From: Todiramphus chloris collaris
Taxonomy: Eukaryota > Chordata > Aves > Coraciiformes > Alcedinidae
DNA: 64,000 nucleotides
Direction of reading: 5' to 3'
Assembly (NCBI GenBank): GCA_025345505.1
Contig: JANVCC010000120.1
Span: 3,995,528-4,059,527 of the forward strand
Position numbers and translations under genes: made by a program. This document shows, piece by piece, positions 1-10,400 of this stretch. The notes beneath the pieces were generated by a model. That model ran no database searches. It worked only from the letters and a program-made list of their open reading frames with translations, and was not told where the DNA came from. Position 1 is the first letter of the stretch. The number at the start of each line of letters is the position of its first letter.

Positions 1-200
1 GGGCTGAAACACCCCTACCATGGGTTGAAACACCCCTCCAAGGGCTGAAACACCTCTGCCTTGGGCTGAAACATCCCTCCAAGGGTTGCAACACCCCTGC
101 TGTGGGCTGAAACACCCTCGCTACGGGCTGCAAGAGCCGTGCCACGGGCTGCAAGGCTCCCCCGAGGGCTGCAGCTCCCTGCACGGCTGCAACCACTTCC
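1..200. repeat. Tandem repeat, 20-21 bp unit
   Basis: Units start at about 1, 22, 42, 63, 83, 104 and 125, each beginning GGGCTGAAACACCCCT or a close variant, and decay rightward to about 200. The array runs off the left edge, so its full length is unknown. No gene overlaps it convincingly. Confidence 0.85.
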
Positions 201-1073
201 TTGAGCAGCTTCTTCTCCCACCGTGACCTCACCGCACCGATCGCTTCCCTTCACGGGAAGACGCGTCCCCCCCCCCAGCCCGGCTGCCCCACGGCCAGAG
301 GTAGCCAGGCTGGGTGGGAAGGAGCCCTCGAAGCCTCCCCGTCCCAGTAAACCCAGCAGAGGAACTGGTGTCTCGGGGGAGGAAGGGCCCTGCTCGCCCC
401 GCTGCGGTCAGGGCCGTGGTCTTCCGGCCGGGGCCACGCTCGGCAGCAGAGGTGTCGTGGCAGCGGAGGAGGAAACAGGACCTCTCTGGTCACGGAGATA
501 TTTCTGTCCCCAGCCCTGTCACCTCCTCTGGGTGCCGGCCACCCACTCGCACCAGTCTGCCCAGTTTGAACCGGTTCCAGGCGAAGGCTCCCATGGCCAC
601 AGGGCAGAGCTCACCCTGTCGCCAAGAGCAAGAGGCGGGGGAAGGCATCCATGGAGGTCTGGGGGAAGATGAGGCGTTCTGGGGGGGTTTAGCCCATCAC
701 TGCCTTTGATTCTCTTTCCTGTGTCTCAGGAGGGGGTGGGAAGGGCCCAGCTCTCACCCTTCCACCTTCGCTTTCAACATCAGCAGCGCGGCGAGGCCAC
801 GGTCACTGCAGACGTTGCCAAATTCGAGAGGGTTTGCCCGGTTGGGGTTTTTATTTCTGCTGACATTTAGTAGCTGTTTCAGCTGACGAACGTTCCCAGC
901 TCTCGTAAACCCTGTTCCCTCCGGGTGCGAATCACCCGACCCACGGCAGCATCGGGAACTTCCCATTCTGCTGAATTTCTGTGCCCAGCGCAGTGGCCAC
1001 AGGTCCTGCCAGAGCTGATGGCAGGGGCTGGGCTGGCGAGGGGCTTCTTCTGGGCAACTGCAAGCCCAAAATA
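201..1073. other. Intergenic, no gene seen
   Basis: GC-rich unique sequence. Open frames on both strands are short and show no recognisable domain or paired splice sites. I see no RNA gene or mobile element. Confidence 0.5.
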
Positions 1074-1655
1074 CCAGAGAACCACGGAATCACTTGGGTT
1101 GGAGGAGACCTCTGAGACCCTCGAGTCCACCCGTTCCCCCAGCACTGCCAGGGCACCACTGCCCCCTGTCCCTCAGCACCACAGCTCCATGGCTTGGAAA
1201 CCCCTCCAGGGATCACGGGGACTCCCCCACTGCCCTGGGCAGCCTGGCACAGCCCTGGACAACCCTTGCAAGGAAGAAATTCTTCCTCAGGTCCAACCTA
1301 AACCTCCCCTGGGGCAATTTGAGGCTGGTTCTTCTTGTCCTGTCACTTGTTCCTTGGGAGCAGATCCCAACCCCCCCTGGCTCCAGCCTCCTGTCAGGAG
1401 CTGTCAGAGCCAGAAGGTCTCCCCTCAGCCTCCTTCTCTCCAGGCTGAACCAGCCCAGGTCCCTCAGCTGCTCCTCACCAGACTCCTGCTCCAGCCCCTT
1501 CCCCAGCTCCATTGCCCTTCTCTGGCCACGCTCCAGCCCCTCAATGTCCTGGGAGTGAGGGGCCCAAACCTGACCCCAGGATTCGAGGGCAGCCTCCCCC
1601 ATGTCCAGTCCAGGGGGACAATCCCTGCCCTGCTCCTGCTGGCCACACTGGTGCT
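1074..1655 (-). mobile_element. CR1: CR1 LINE, 3' fragment
   Basis: Read on the minus strand, this is the 3' end of a CR1 non-LTR retrotransposon: the tail of the reverse-transcriptase frame, the 3' UTR, and a terminus at about 1,075-1,095. It matches the copies at 13.8, 28.5, 44.6 and 50.2 kb almost block for block. It is 5'-truncated, as CR1 copies usually are. Confidence 0.9.
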
Positions 1656-3838
1656 GGTAGGATGCTGCTCGTGCCATGCCCATGTTGCACCCAGGCTTCC
1701 CCTTCTCTGGGCACCCCAACCCCCCTGATCCAGTTGGGCAGGGTGACATGAAACCCCCCGCTTTGTGCCATCCTTAGCGAGGGGATGGAGCCAGCCCCGT
1801 ACCTGATGGCTGCGTGCTGGCGTCTGGCCCCGGCTCTCCCAAAAAGGAGCTGCTGGGAGCCTGGGAGCAGATGGCAGCCGAGCCCTTCCCACACCGGCCC
1901 TACCGGCACCAGTCCGGCCGAGCTGCCAGCTCCCGCCCTGCGCTCAGACCCAGCCAACTCATCACCCCCACCACTGCCCCCACCCCGCCGGGCACGGCTG
2001 GGGGCGATGCATCCCCGGCTGCCCGTCCATCCATCTGCTCCCTCAGCCCTGCCACCAGCTCCAAGGCAGAGCGCCACGTCCCAGCGCACATCGGTGCCAC
2101 CCTGCGTGTCGCCCCCGCTGCCAAGGTGCCCCACGGAGACCACCCCCGTCCGCTGCCCCCCTTTCCCTCCGGGGATCAGCATCAGTGGATGGTCAGGCTC
2201 CAGGGGGGATGCAACCGCACGGAGAGATACTGGGGCTGCTGGGGAGAACCCAGTGCCATAGGGACAAGCCAAGGTGGCATGTGTTGGGCTGAGGGTGAGT
2301 TCCTGGCACCCGGACATGGCACAGCTCCCCGGGGGAACGTGCAGGTGGTAGAGGGGCAGCTGGCAGAGGAACCCAGTGGCACCTACGCAGCGGGAGGAGG
2401 AAGCAGCAGGAGCACAGCATGGGGGTGGAGGGGGAGGAAGAGATGGTGCTGCAGCCACCAAGAGGAACCTCCGGGCTATCAGGATCAAGGCCCTGGGGAC
2501 AGTGGCGGCTGGAGGCGGGGTGGGCAGGAACCACAGCGGGGCTGAGCAGTGTCTGCAGCCCCCTGGGGACCCCGTGCCCGCTCCCCCTGCCATGCCTCGT
2601 CACATCCCTGTCCTCTGCATGTGGCCCTGCATCCCAGGGGCTGTGACTGCCCTGCCATATCCTCCCCCAGGGAAGAGGAACTGAGATGGCTGCACAGCCC
2701 AGAGCTCGCCCAGGCTCCTCCATCACCCCCTGGCTCTGGACCTCCCTGGGTCCAGGGGTGAAACTGAGGCACAAAGCATCTGCAGCACAGGAGGGGAAGG
2801 TCCCTCATGTTAGGTGGCTTATTAGGATGCAGGACCCCGAGCCGTGTCCCCATCCCTGGACCTGGGGAGGGGATGAGAGGACATACCCTGCCTGTCCACC
2901 AGCCGCTCCTCAGCCTGGCATGGTGGCAGATGGTGGCATATCCCAGCTCCTTCCCCGCTGCGCCCAGTCCTGAGTCCAGCCTTGCAACTCGGAGCTGGGG
3001 CCCTGGGCACGAGCCTGATCGAGCTCCAGTCCTGCCATTTCACCCAGTGCCTGATGAGTCCCTTGCAGCTCCCAGCTGGCCCCAGCTCGGCTCCAGAGGG
3101 AGAAAGTTCCCCAAAGACAGGGGGGACAAAGAGGGATGAGGAGGGTCCTGCTGAAGTTGGAGAGACCCAACCCCTGAGCCCACGGCTCCAGATTGCCACA
3201 AAATGAGGGGACGCTGGCAGGGGTGGCAGGATGGGATGCCACCTCTGCTGGGAACATGCAGATGGGGTGACAGCCACAAGAGAATCTCCCAAATGTGGAT
3301 TTCCCTTTGGGTTGTCCCACCCTGGTTGGGTCACGCAGGGGCCCGTGCCCCTTGGCAAGGCGGTGGTGGCACAGTGCTATGCCCGGGCACTTCCCAGCGG
3401 TGATGCCCACAGGGATGCCCCTTCCCCTGCCTGCCCACAACCAGGATGGGGTTCAAAGGGGGCTGCTGGTCCCCCGAAACCAGCTGGACTCTGGCTGGGC
3501 ATGGCCAGCGCTTGGTTGGCATTGTTCCTGTGCCAGTCCCAGGAGGTGACAGAGTGCTGCCCCCCCAATACCCCAAGGCAGAGCAGGTAAGACTCACCCC
3601 CCCCCCCCCCCAAAAAAAACCCCCACCTGTCCCCACAAGCCCACCCGCCAGCAACCAGCCCCGTGCCAGGGGGTGACCCATGGCAGGAGTGACCCATGGC
3701 ATGGGGTGTCCCCTTGCCCCTTGCCCTGGAAGGAGATGCCCATGGTGGAGGGATGTCACCCCACCTCCCCCAGTCTCCCAGCCCCATCGCTGGCTGGGAA
3801 AGCAGGATTTCCGCTGGAAGAAGAGCAATTCCCGGATC
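1656..3838. other. Intergenic, no gene seen
   Basis: GC-rich unique sequence with a C/A run at about 3,596-3,630. Several long open frames on both strands reflect base composition; none has a recognisable domain or conserved exon structure. Confidence 0.45.
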
Positions 3839-3995
3839 CGAGGGGCTGCAGGGGCGGAGGGAGGGAGTCGGCCAGGGCTCCAAATACAATGTCCCGGGAG
3901 GAGCGGGGCGGGGAGGGAATTGTGCGGGACAGGAAGCGGCGAGTTCCTGTCCCTCCTTGGGACACACCAAGGACCGGGGAAGAAGCAAAGCGACA
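3839..3995. promoter_or_regulatory. Promoter-like GC-rich patch with paired ETS-type sites
   Basis: The patch holds GC-box-like GGGGCGGGG motifs (about 3,904-3,913) and a perfect 10 bp inverted repeat, GGGACAGGAA at 3,926-3,935 and TTCCTGTCCC at 3,944-3,953, with an 8 bp spacer. Each arm carries a GGAA ETS core. It could be a promoter or enhancer for a gene left of the window. In human, the myeloid kinase gene FGR lies on this side of FAM76A on the opposite strand; that link is inference only. Confidence 0.35.
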
Positions 3996-5060
3996 GGGAG
4001 TGGGGGAAGAACCCGCTCCGGCCATGGCCTGACCCCCCCCTCCCCCTCCAGTTCTGACTGGGGAGCGCTCAGCCCCCAGCATCCCCCCAGGCAGCGCTTG
4101 CTGGGCTGGCAGCGCCATCCCCGGGCACCTGCGGGCTGGGGGCATCAGGTGTGTGTCCCCATCCCCCTGCCCCCTGCGATGCCGTGACCTGTGCCCACTC
4201 CCCAGCTCGGGGCCGGTGGGGCACCGTTTGCCTCCTCAGCCCCCCCCCTGTCCGGTACCACCGCAGATCAGTGCCAGGAGGACGGGCTGGAGCCGGCGGC
4301 TGCCCCCCAGCCTCCCCCTACCCACCGGGACCCCCGGCCGTGTGCCCCTCCGCTGACCCGCTGCCCCCCGGGGTGGGGACGGTGGGGGTCTCCTGCTCCC
4401 CCCAAGCTCATTGCAGAGGCTCCGGGGGGGATGCGGTGAGGACAGGGCCCGGAGGCACCCACCCCGGCACCCCCCCCCTACCCCCACCCACTGTGGGCAC
4501 GGGACCCTCCGAGCCCAGAGCTCAGCGCCCCGTCCCAGAACCGCCCCACGCGTGGTGCGGGAGCCGCTCTCGGCACCCCCCGCACAGCACGGACAGCGCG
4601 GGGACTGAGAGGCACACACGCCCCCACCCCCCCCATTGCTAAGGGGGCAGAGCCCACCCACCCCCCCCCACCCGGTACCCCTCGCATCCCCGCGCATCCC
4701 TCCTACCGTCAGCCCTGCTCCGGTTGGCATGGACCCCCCCCCCGCTCCCCCGCTGCTCCCGGCGGGACCGCAGCCTGGGGATGCCACCGCAGCCCCCCCC
4801 CGAAGCCCCCGGCGCTGGGGGCCGGGCCGTGGGTGCGGGTGGCAGGGCAGGGGGAGGTGGGCGCTGCGTGCGGGGAGAGCGGGAGCGGCCGTGCGTGCGC
4901 TTCCCCCGGCTCCTCGGCAGCTCTCGCAACCCAGCGAGAGCTTCCCCTCCCCTCGCCCCCCCTTCCTCCCAGCGCTCCCAGCACTGGGTCATTGTACCAG
5001 CCAGCCCAGCCTGGGCGGCCGCTGGGGCACCCTCCGGCATCGCTCGCCTGGGCCCGTAGA
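3996..5060. other. GC-rich intergenic stretch, no gene seen
   Basis: Very C-rich with many CpG dinucleotides between about 4,700 and 5,050, so it may be a CpG island. I cannot find a coding exon with credible splice sites on either strand. Confidence 0.4.
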
Positions 5061-5371
5061 GGTGGCACTGGGGTGGACAGGGTGGCATCGAGGGGTCCCA
5101 CCGCCTGGTTGTGGAGGTGGCACTGGGGGGACAGGGTGGCATTGAGGGGTCCCACCGCCTGGTTGTGGAGGCGGCACTGGGGGGGACAGGGTGGCATCAA
5201 GGGGTCCCACCGCCTGGTTGTGGAGGTGGCACTGGGGTGGACAGGGTGGCATCGAGGGGTCCCACAGCCTGGTTGTGGAGGTGGCACTGGGGGGAGAGGG
5301 TGGAATCGAGGGGTCCCACTGCCTGGTTGTGGAGGCGGCACTGGGGGGACAGAGTGGCATCGAGGGGTGCC
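5061..5371. repeat. Minisatellite, 54-55 bp unit, nearly 6 copies
   Basis: Units start at 5,061, 5,116, 5,170, 5,225, 5,280 and 5,334, each beginning GGTGGCACTGGGG or GGCGGCACTGGGG. The last copy is partial. Long open frames across it are a consequence of the repeat. Confidence 0.95.
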
Positions 5372-7147
5372 CAGTTCCCAGCAGCATGTGAGGGCACTGC
5401 TGCAGCTCCCTGGGCTCTATCTGCCAGGATTTGTGGGTTGTTCATGGGGATACTGGGCTCTGTAGGATCCAGCTCCAGTCCCGGAGGCAGGCTGTGCCAG
5501 GCTGGGCGCTGCCTGCACCCATCACCAGACTGGCGATCACCCTGCCACCCATCGTCCCATCAGCTGGGACATGGTGAACCGGGGGCAGAGCCGTGGCAGG
5601 GAGGGGCTGGCGAGCACCCTGCCTTGCCCAGCAGATGACAGGGACCATGTTCTGGGGGGCTCCCACCGCATCCCCCCACGGACGGGCTGCAGCTCCCGGC
5701 CAGCTCAAGCAGTTGCTGTGGCCATCGATAGCCCACCAGACACCGCATCCCTGTCCAGATAAAACTCCTGGTGGGACAACCCCAAGATTTAGCACCAGTC
5801 ACAGTGACCCACAAACTTCACCGAGCGCGGGGAAAGGGGGTGAGCCCCCCAGGGCCCTGCCTGAGCCCCTCTGCATCCTACCTGAGCTCTCAGGGGGTCT
5901 CAGTGCGGGTCCCTCTCTGCAAATCTGGGATGTGGGGCAGACATCCCACTGAAGCAACACCCCCCTGGCTGGAAACAACCCCCACAGCTCCAGCCAGGCC
6001 TGATCCTGCACGGCCCTGCAGCCTGCAGCCACCCTCCTGCCACAAGGGACAGGGACAGCGAGGGCCTGGTGATATTTTTGTGTCCCCCCCAGCCGCAGTT
6101 TCCGGAGGTTTCCAAGGGGGCCGGTGAGGGGTCACCGGGAGGGTAAAGAACTCTGGCCACGGGCCAGCCCAGAGCTGGCTGAATCCCAGCTCAGCCACCC
6201 AGGCTCTCCACACAGCCAGGCTGGACTGTCCACTGGTGGATGCGGGTCCTTCTCCATCTCTCCGGAGCCTTCCTCCTCCTCTTCCTCATCCTGCGGTTAG
6301 CCCTCACAGACTGACCTCGTTCCTCTGTGCAGAGTCTGGCCCTGATGTTTCCTGTTCTCATAATAGGGCCAAGACTGGTGGAGGTCATGGGTCCCCAGTG
6401 GGATGGGGACATGTCCGACACTCGGCTTGCCACTCCTCGACTCACACTGGAATCCCAGCTCCCCTTCAAGCCCAGCTTTGGGGGCTTTCTGGGACTTACT
6501 GGGACAGGGATTCAGAACCTGCTGGGAGCCAGCCCTGCCACTGTACCTTAGAGGAGACAGGGGCTGCTCACCAGCGGTCACCTGCAGACCACTGAGACCC
6601 CCTGGGCTCCACCTGGGCTCTCAGGATCTTCCCAAATCGTGGCCTCAGGTGTTCCTGGTTGGCTTTAGCCCCAGGGAGGGCACTTGCCCTTCTCCTTGAA
6701 AAGGGCTGCTTCAGGCATGCCTCCTTCCACCCCGCCCCCAGCTGCCTGCATCCCAGCAAGGTGCCCTGGCACAAGGCAGGGCCACCACGCAGGGGACAGG
6801 ACAGGTCCTGGGGCGTCAGAGATGCTGAACACCCGCCTCTCAGCAGCAGGTAGCATGTGGGGGGGTGGGGGTTGAGTCTGGCAAACCATGGGAAGGGGGC
6901 TGCCACGGGCTCCCCCACCCTCGGGGTCACAGCCTGGCATGGGACATCCCCCTTGATGGGGGAAGCCTTTCTCCTAGCCTGCTCCCCATGTGCGGGGTGG
7001 AAATGGGGCGGTGGCACATAAAGCCCCCCCAGAGCGTCCCCGTGACGCGAGTCAAGGAGGCTCTCCCTTTGCACAAGGAGACACAGCCTCAGGCACCCTG
7101 CTGCCCTGACAGGTTGAGGGAGGGCCCCTATGGATCTATCCAGTCTG
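5372..7147. other. Intergenic, no gene seen
   Basis: GC-rich unique sequence. No exon, RNA gene or mobile element is recognisable. Confidence 0.4.
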
Positions 7148-7171
7148 CACACACACACACACACACACACC
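7148..7171. repeat. (CA)n microsatellite
   Basis: About 12 CA dinucleotides, roughly 320 bases upstream of the first proteinase start codon. Confidence 0.95.
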
Positions 7172-7390
7172 CCCTTCCTTCCCCCCGTGCTGCTCCCAGC
7201 TTTTGGGAGCTCATCCTGCACCCTGTGTCCCCCTGCAGCACCCAGCGTTGCTCCATCTCCCTCTGCGGGCACCCTGCCGAGACACGCGCACCCTAGCGAG
7301 CACCCCGGGGTGCCCGGCCCCCTGCGCACCCCGCCAGGCACCACATGATGCCGGTTCCTTCCCTCCTTCGGGGAGGGCCCCAACTTCTGC

Positions 7391-7486
7391 ATTGGCTCCG
7401 ACTGGTTTCGCTGCCGCCGGCTTCGGCTTAAAGCTGGGCGAGCTGGTGCTGGGCGAGCTGGTGCTGGGCGAGCTGGGCAGGCGAGG
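7391..7486 (+). promoter_or_regulatory. Probable core promoter and 5' UTR of first proteinase gene
   Basis: An inverted CCAAT box (ATTGG) lies at 7,391-7,395. The AT-poor leader contains three tandem copies of a 15 bp unit (GAGCTGGTGCTGGGC) at about 7,433-7,478, ending just before the ATG at 7,487. No strong TATA box is visible. The assignment rests on position. Confidence 0.35.
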
Positions 7487-10400
7487 ATGGGTGTTCTCCG
7501 CTGGCTCCTGGGCTCCGCTCTCTGCATCGCCGTCCGGGGTGAGTCTGTCCCCCCCGTGGCACCCTCCTTGCTGGGGAGACCCGGGGATGGGTGCTGGGGG
7601 CACGCAGGGGTGGGTGCTGGGTGCTCCCAGGCAGCTCTCGCCTCCCCTCTCGGCGTTGGGTGCGGGGCAGGCAGGCTGGGGAAGCGGTTCCTTCCTTCTG
7701 GGCTCCCCGTGTTTTTGGTTCCTCCAAGAGAGAGGAGAGATGGGGTAGAGTGGCAAAGAGGAGGGGTTCAAACTGATGTGCCTTGAGAGCATCGGGGGGG
7801 AGGAACGAGGCCAAACGGAGCTGGATGGGCTTTAACGCGTGCCCAAGCCCGGGCTGGTGCCCTGCCTTTGCCCGCAAAGTGCAGCCAGGGAAGCCAGGCA
7901 GGCTGGTGGCAGCAGGGGGGGGACCGTGCCCCAGTGGGACCCCCCTTCCAGGCAGCGATAAAGCCAAGCAGGGTTGTGGGGTTGCGGGTTCCATCACTGC
8001 TCCTCCCGCTCTGGGGAACCGTCTGTGGGTGCCCAGCCCCAGGGGGTGATGGGCACCCATGGGATGTACTGATCCCTGCCTGCTCCAAGCTGCAGAAGCA
8101 GAGCCAGGGCTGGTCCCAGCTGCCCAGGGCTGGGCACAGACAGGGCAGGCACTGCCAGCTCCTAGCTTCAGGTGAGGAGGAAGATGCTGACGGAGGGGAA
8201 GGTCCGTTCCCAGTGGCGGGTGTGTTGGCGTGGGGTTGCACAAGCTGGGAGCCTAGAGGCAGGTTTGGGAGGTCACTGGGAGATGCCAGGCAGGATCAGC
8301 CAGCTCCCTGGCACCCTTCAGTCGTGCTCTACTTGTTGAGAGCAGTTCGGTTGCATCCCCCCCTTGGAAACATCACCCAAAGCTATGGCCACCAGCCCTG
8401 TGTGTGTGTCAGACCCCATCACCCCCACAGCCCCTCCAGGAGTTGGGGTGCCCTGGGGGTGCAACACTGGCATGGTGCTGACCCCGGAGTTGGCCCCAGG
8501 CGGGTGTCAGTGCCTCGGAGTCCTTTGCCTGTGTCACTAAAGGGGTTGTGGAGCTGGTTTTGGCCAAGCTCCACCATCCTACGCAGGAGAGGCTGCAGGG
8601 ATCGGGGGGTGCTGGCTTGGGCAGCCTCCTGCCCTGTGTGACCGTGGGGAGCCGAGCCCCCCACTCACCCCTGCCCCTCTCTGCCTTTCAGGACAGGATT
8701 ATGGGCTCTCTCGCCCACCCCCCCAGTTCGGCTCCATCTACCACGTCCGAGGTAATGGGAACCCACCAGTGCCTTTTGCTGCAGGGAGGGGGGAGAGGTG
8801 GGCACTAAGCACCGGGCAAGCCAGGCCATTCCAGTGACAAACTGGGGCAGCTTCCCACAGTTGGGTTCCTCTCTCAGGGGGACTGCAGCTTGATTGGCTG
8901 TGGGTGTGCAGGCTCTGTGGGTGCTCAGGGAGGGATGTTGGGGTGCCGAGTCCTCAGGACTGGTCTGTATCCCGTTCTGGGGGCCCTGCAGGTGTCATTA
9001 ACCTGCCCTACGCTGAGATTGAGGAACCCTTTGAAGCCTGGTACAACCTGACGGGAAACAAAAGCCGGATCCAGTATTATGATGGTAAGCGAGCGGGCAC
9101 CCCTCTGCTGTGCTCACCCCACACCAGTGCCACCCCTGTGCAGCGGGAGGGTGCGGGCAGGACCACCGTGCCTCAGTTTCCCCTTCCTGCTGGCGCAGGG
9201 CAGGTGATAACCTACCAGCTGGCAGCAGTGAAGCCCTATGGGATGCGGTACAAGATCACCCCGGAGACCACCGAGAAGGAGGTGAACACCAGGAAATGCT
9301 TCCAGCTGCCCGGCTCCAAGGAGGACGTGGTCAAGGCTCAGAGCGTCTTCCCCAACATCGATGGCTTCAAGGTGAGAAACACTGGAGCCTCAGCTGCATC
9401 CCCTGCCCAGAGCATCTTCAGGGTGGGGGCAGCTGGAGATGCTCCTCTCTGTCCCAGGGGGGTTCAGGGTGCTGGGACAGGCTGGGACGTGCCCTTGCAC
9501 CTCGGGGTGTAGGGAGGGTCACTTCCCCATCTGGATCGGGGCCGGACTCCCGGCTCCTTTCCCAATGCCAGCAGCCGTGTTGGGACGTGTCACAGCCCAC
9601 ACGAACGCCAACCTTTTGGGAAAGTTGGGGCAAGTTGCTGCACGGCAGCTCAGCTCCCGCCGGCCCCAGCCTCCAGCAGGGCTTGGCTGCAACAGGAGAT
9701 GTGCAACGTGTGAGCAGTGGGGACAACAAGCTGTCACCCAGCTGGACACAGGGCAAGAGCTTGGAAACCCACAGGAAAAACACTGAGTCTTTTGGAGGGT
9801 GTAGCCAGGACTCCCCCCTCCACTATGGGTGCACATGGTGGGGTGTCCCCTGGGTGCCACTGAGCTGGACTGGGGAGTCTGTCTTGTGTTGCACCCTGAA
9901 TCCTTGCCCTGCTTTCTGGCTCTGTGCTAATGGCCATGGAGATGTGGTGCTGAGGGATGTGGTTTAGTGGTGACCTGGCAGTGCTGGGTTAACGATCTCC
10001 AGCCCAAATGTAGCCTCTGGATCTGGACCAAGCACCCAGTGCAGGCTGGTGCAAGGTGCACTGGGAGCAGTGGGCTCCTGCAGAGGGGCTGGGTGGAAAA
10101 GACTGAGCACGGAGGGGTGATACAAAGTCCCCACCCAGATCCCCACTCCCTGATGCCACATCCCCCCAGTTCCTGCGGGAGGAATATTACCGGGGCCGGT
10201 ACTGTGCCGTCTGGCAGAACATCACCCACTGGGCTCAGAAGAAGAACGTCTACACCCTGTGGGTGACCAACTCCAGCTGCGGAGTGGCCCCCGTCCACTA
10301 CGAGATGCGGGGCTACAACAGCCTCCTGGGCTCCCACTACGACAAGTACGAGATCTCCTACACCGACTTCGACAACAGCTTCCCCGCCTCCATCTTCGAC

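Noticed and set aside
1541-2593. 350-codon minus-strand open frame
   Set aside because: It overlaps a CR1 fragment and GC-rich sequence; Gly/Pro/Ser/Arg-biased composition, no domain and no support for exon structure.
4709-5638. Several 120-210 codon Gly/Trp/Pro-rich frames
   Set aside because: Generated by the 54-55 bp minisatellite at 5,061-5,371.
6568-7527. 319-codon minus-strand open frame
   Set aside because: It runs through the CA repeat and the promoter and first exon of the + strand proteinase gene; the composition is typical of antisense shadow frames.
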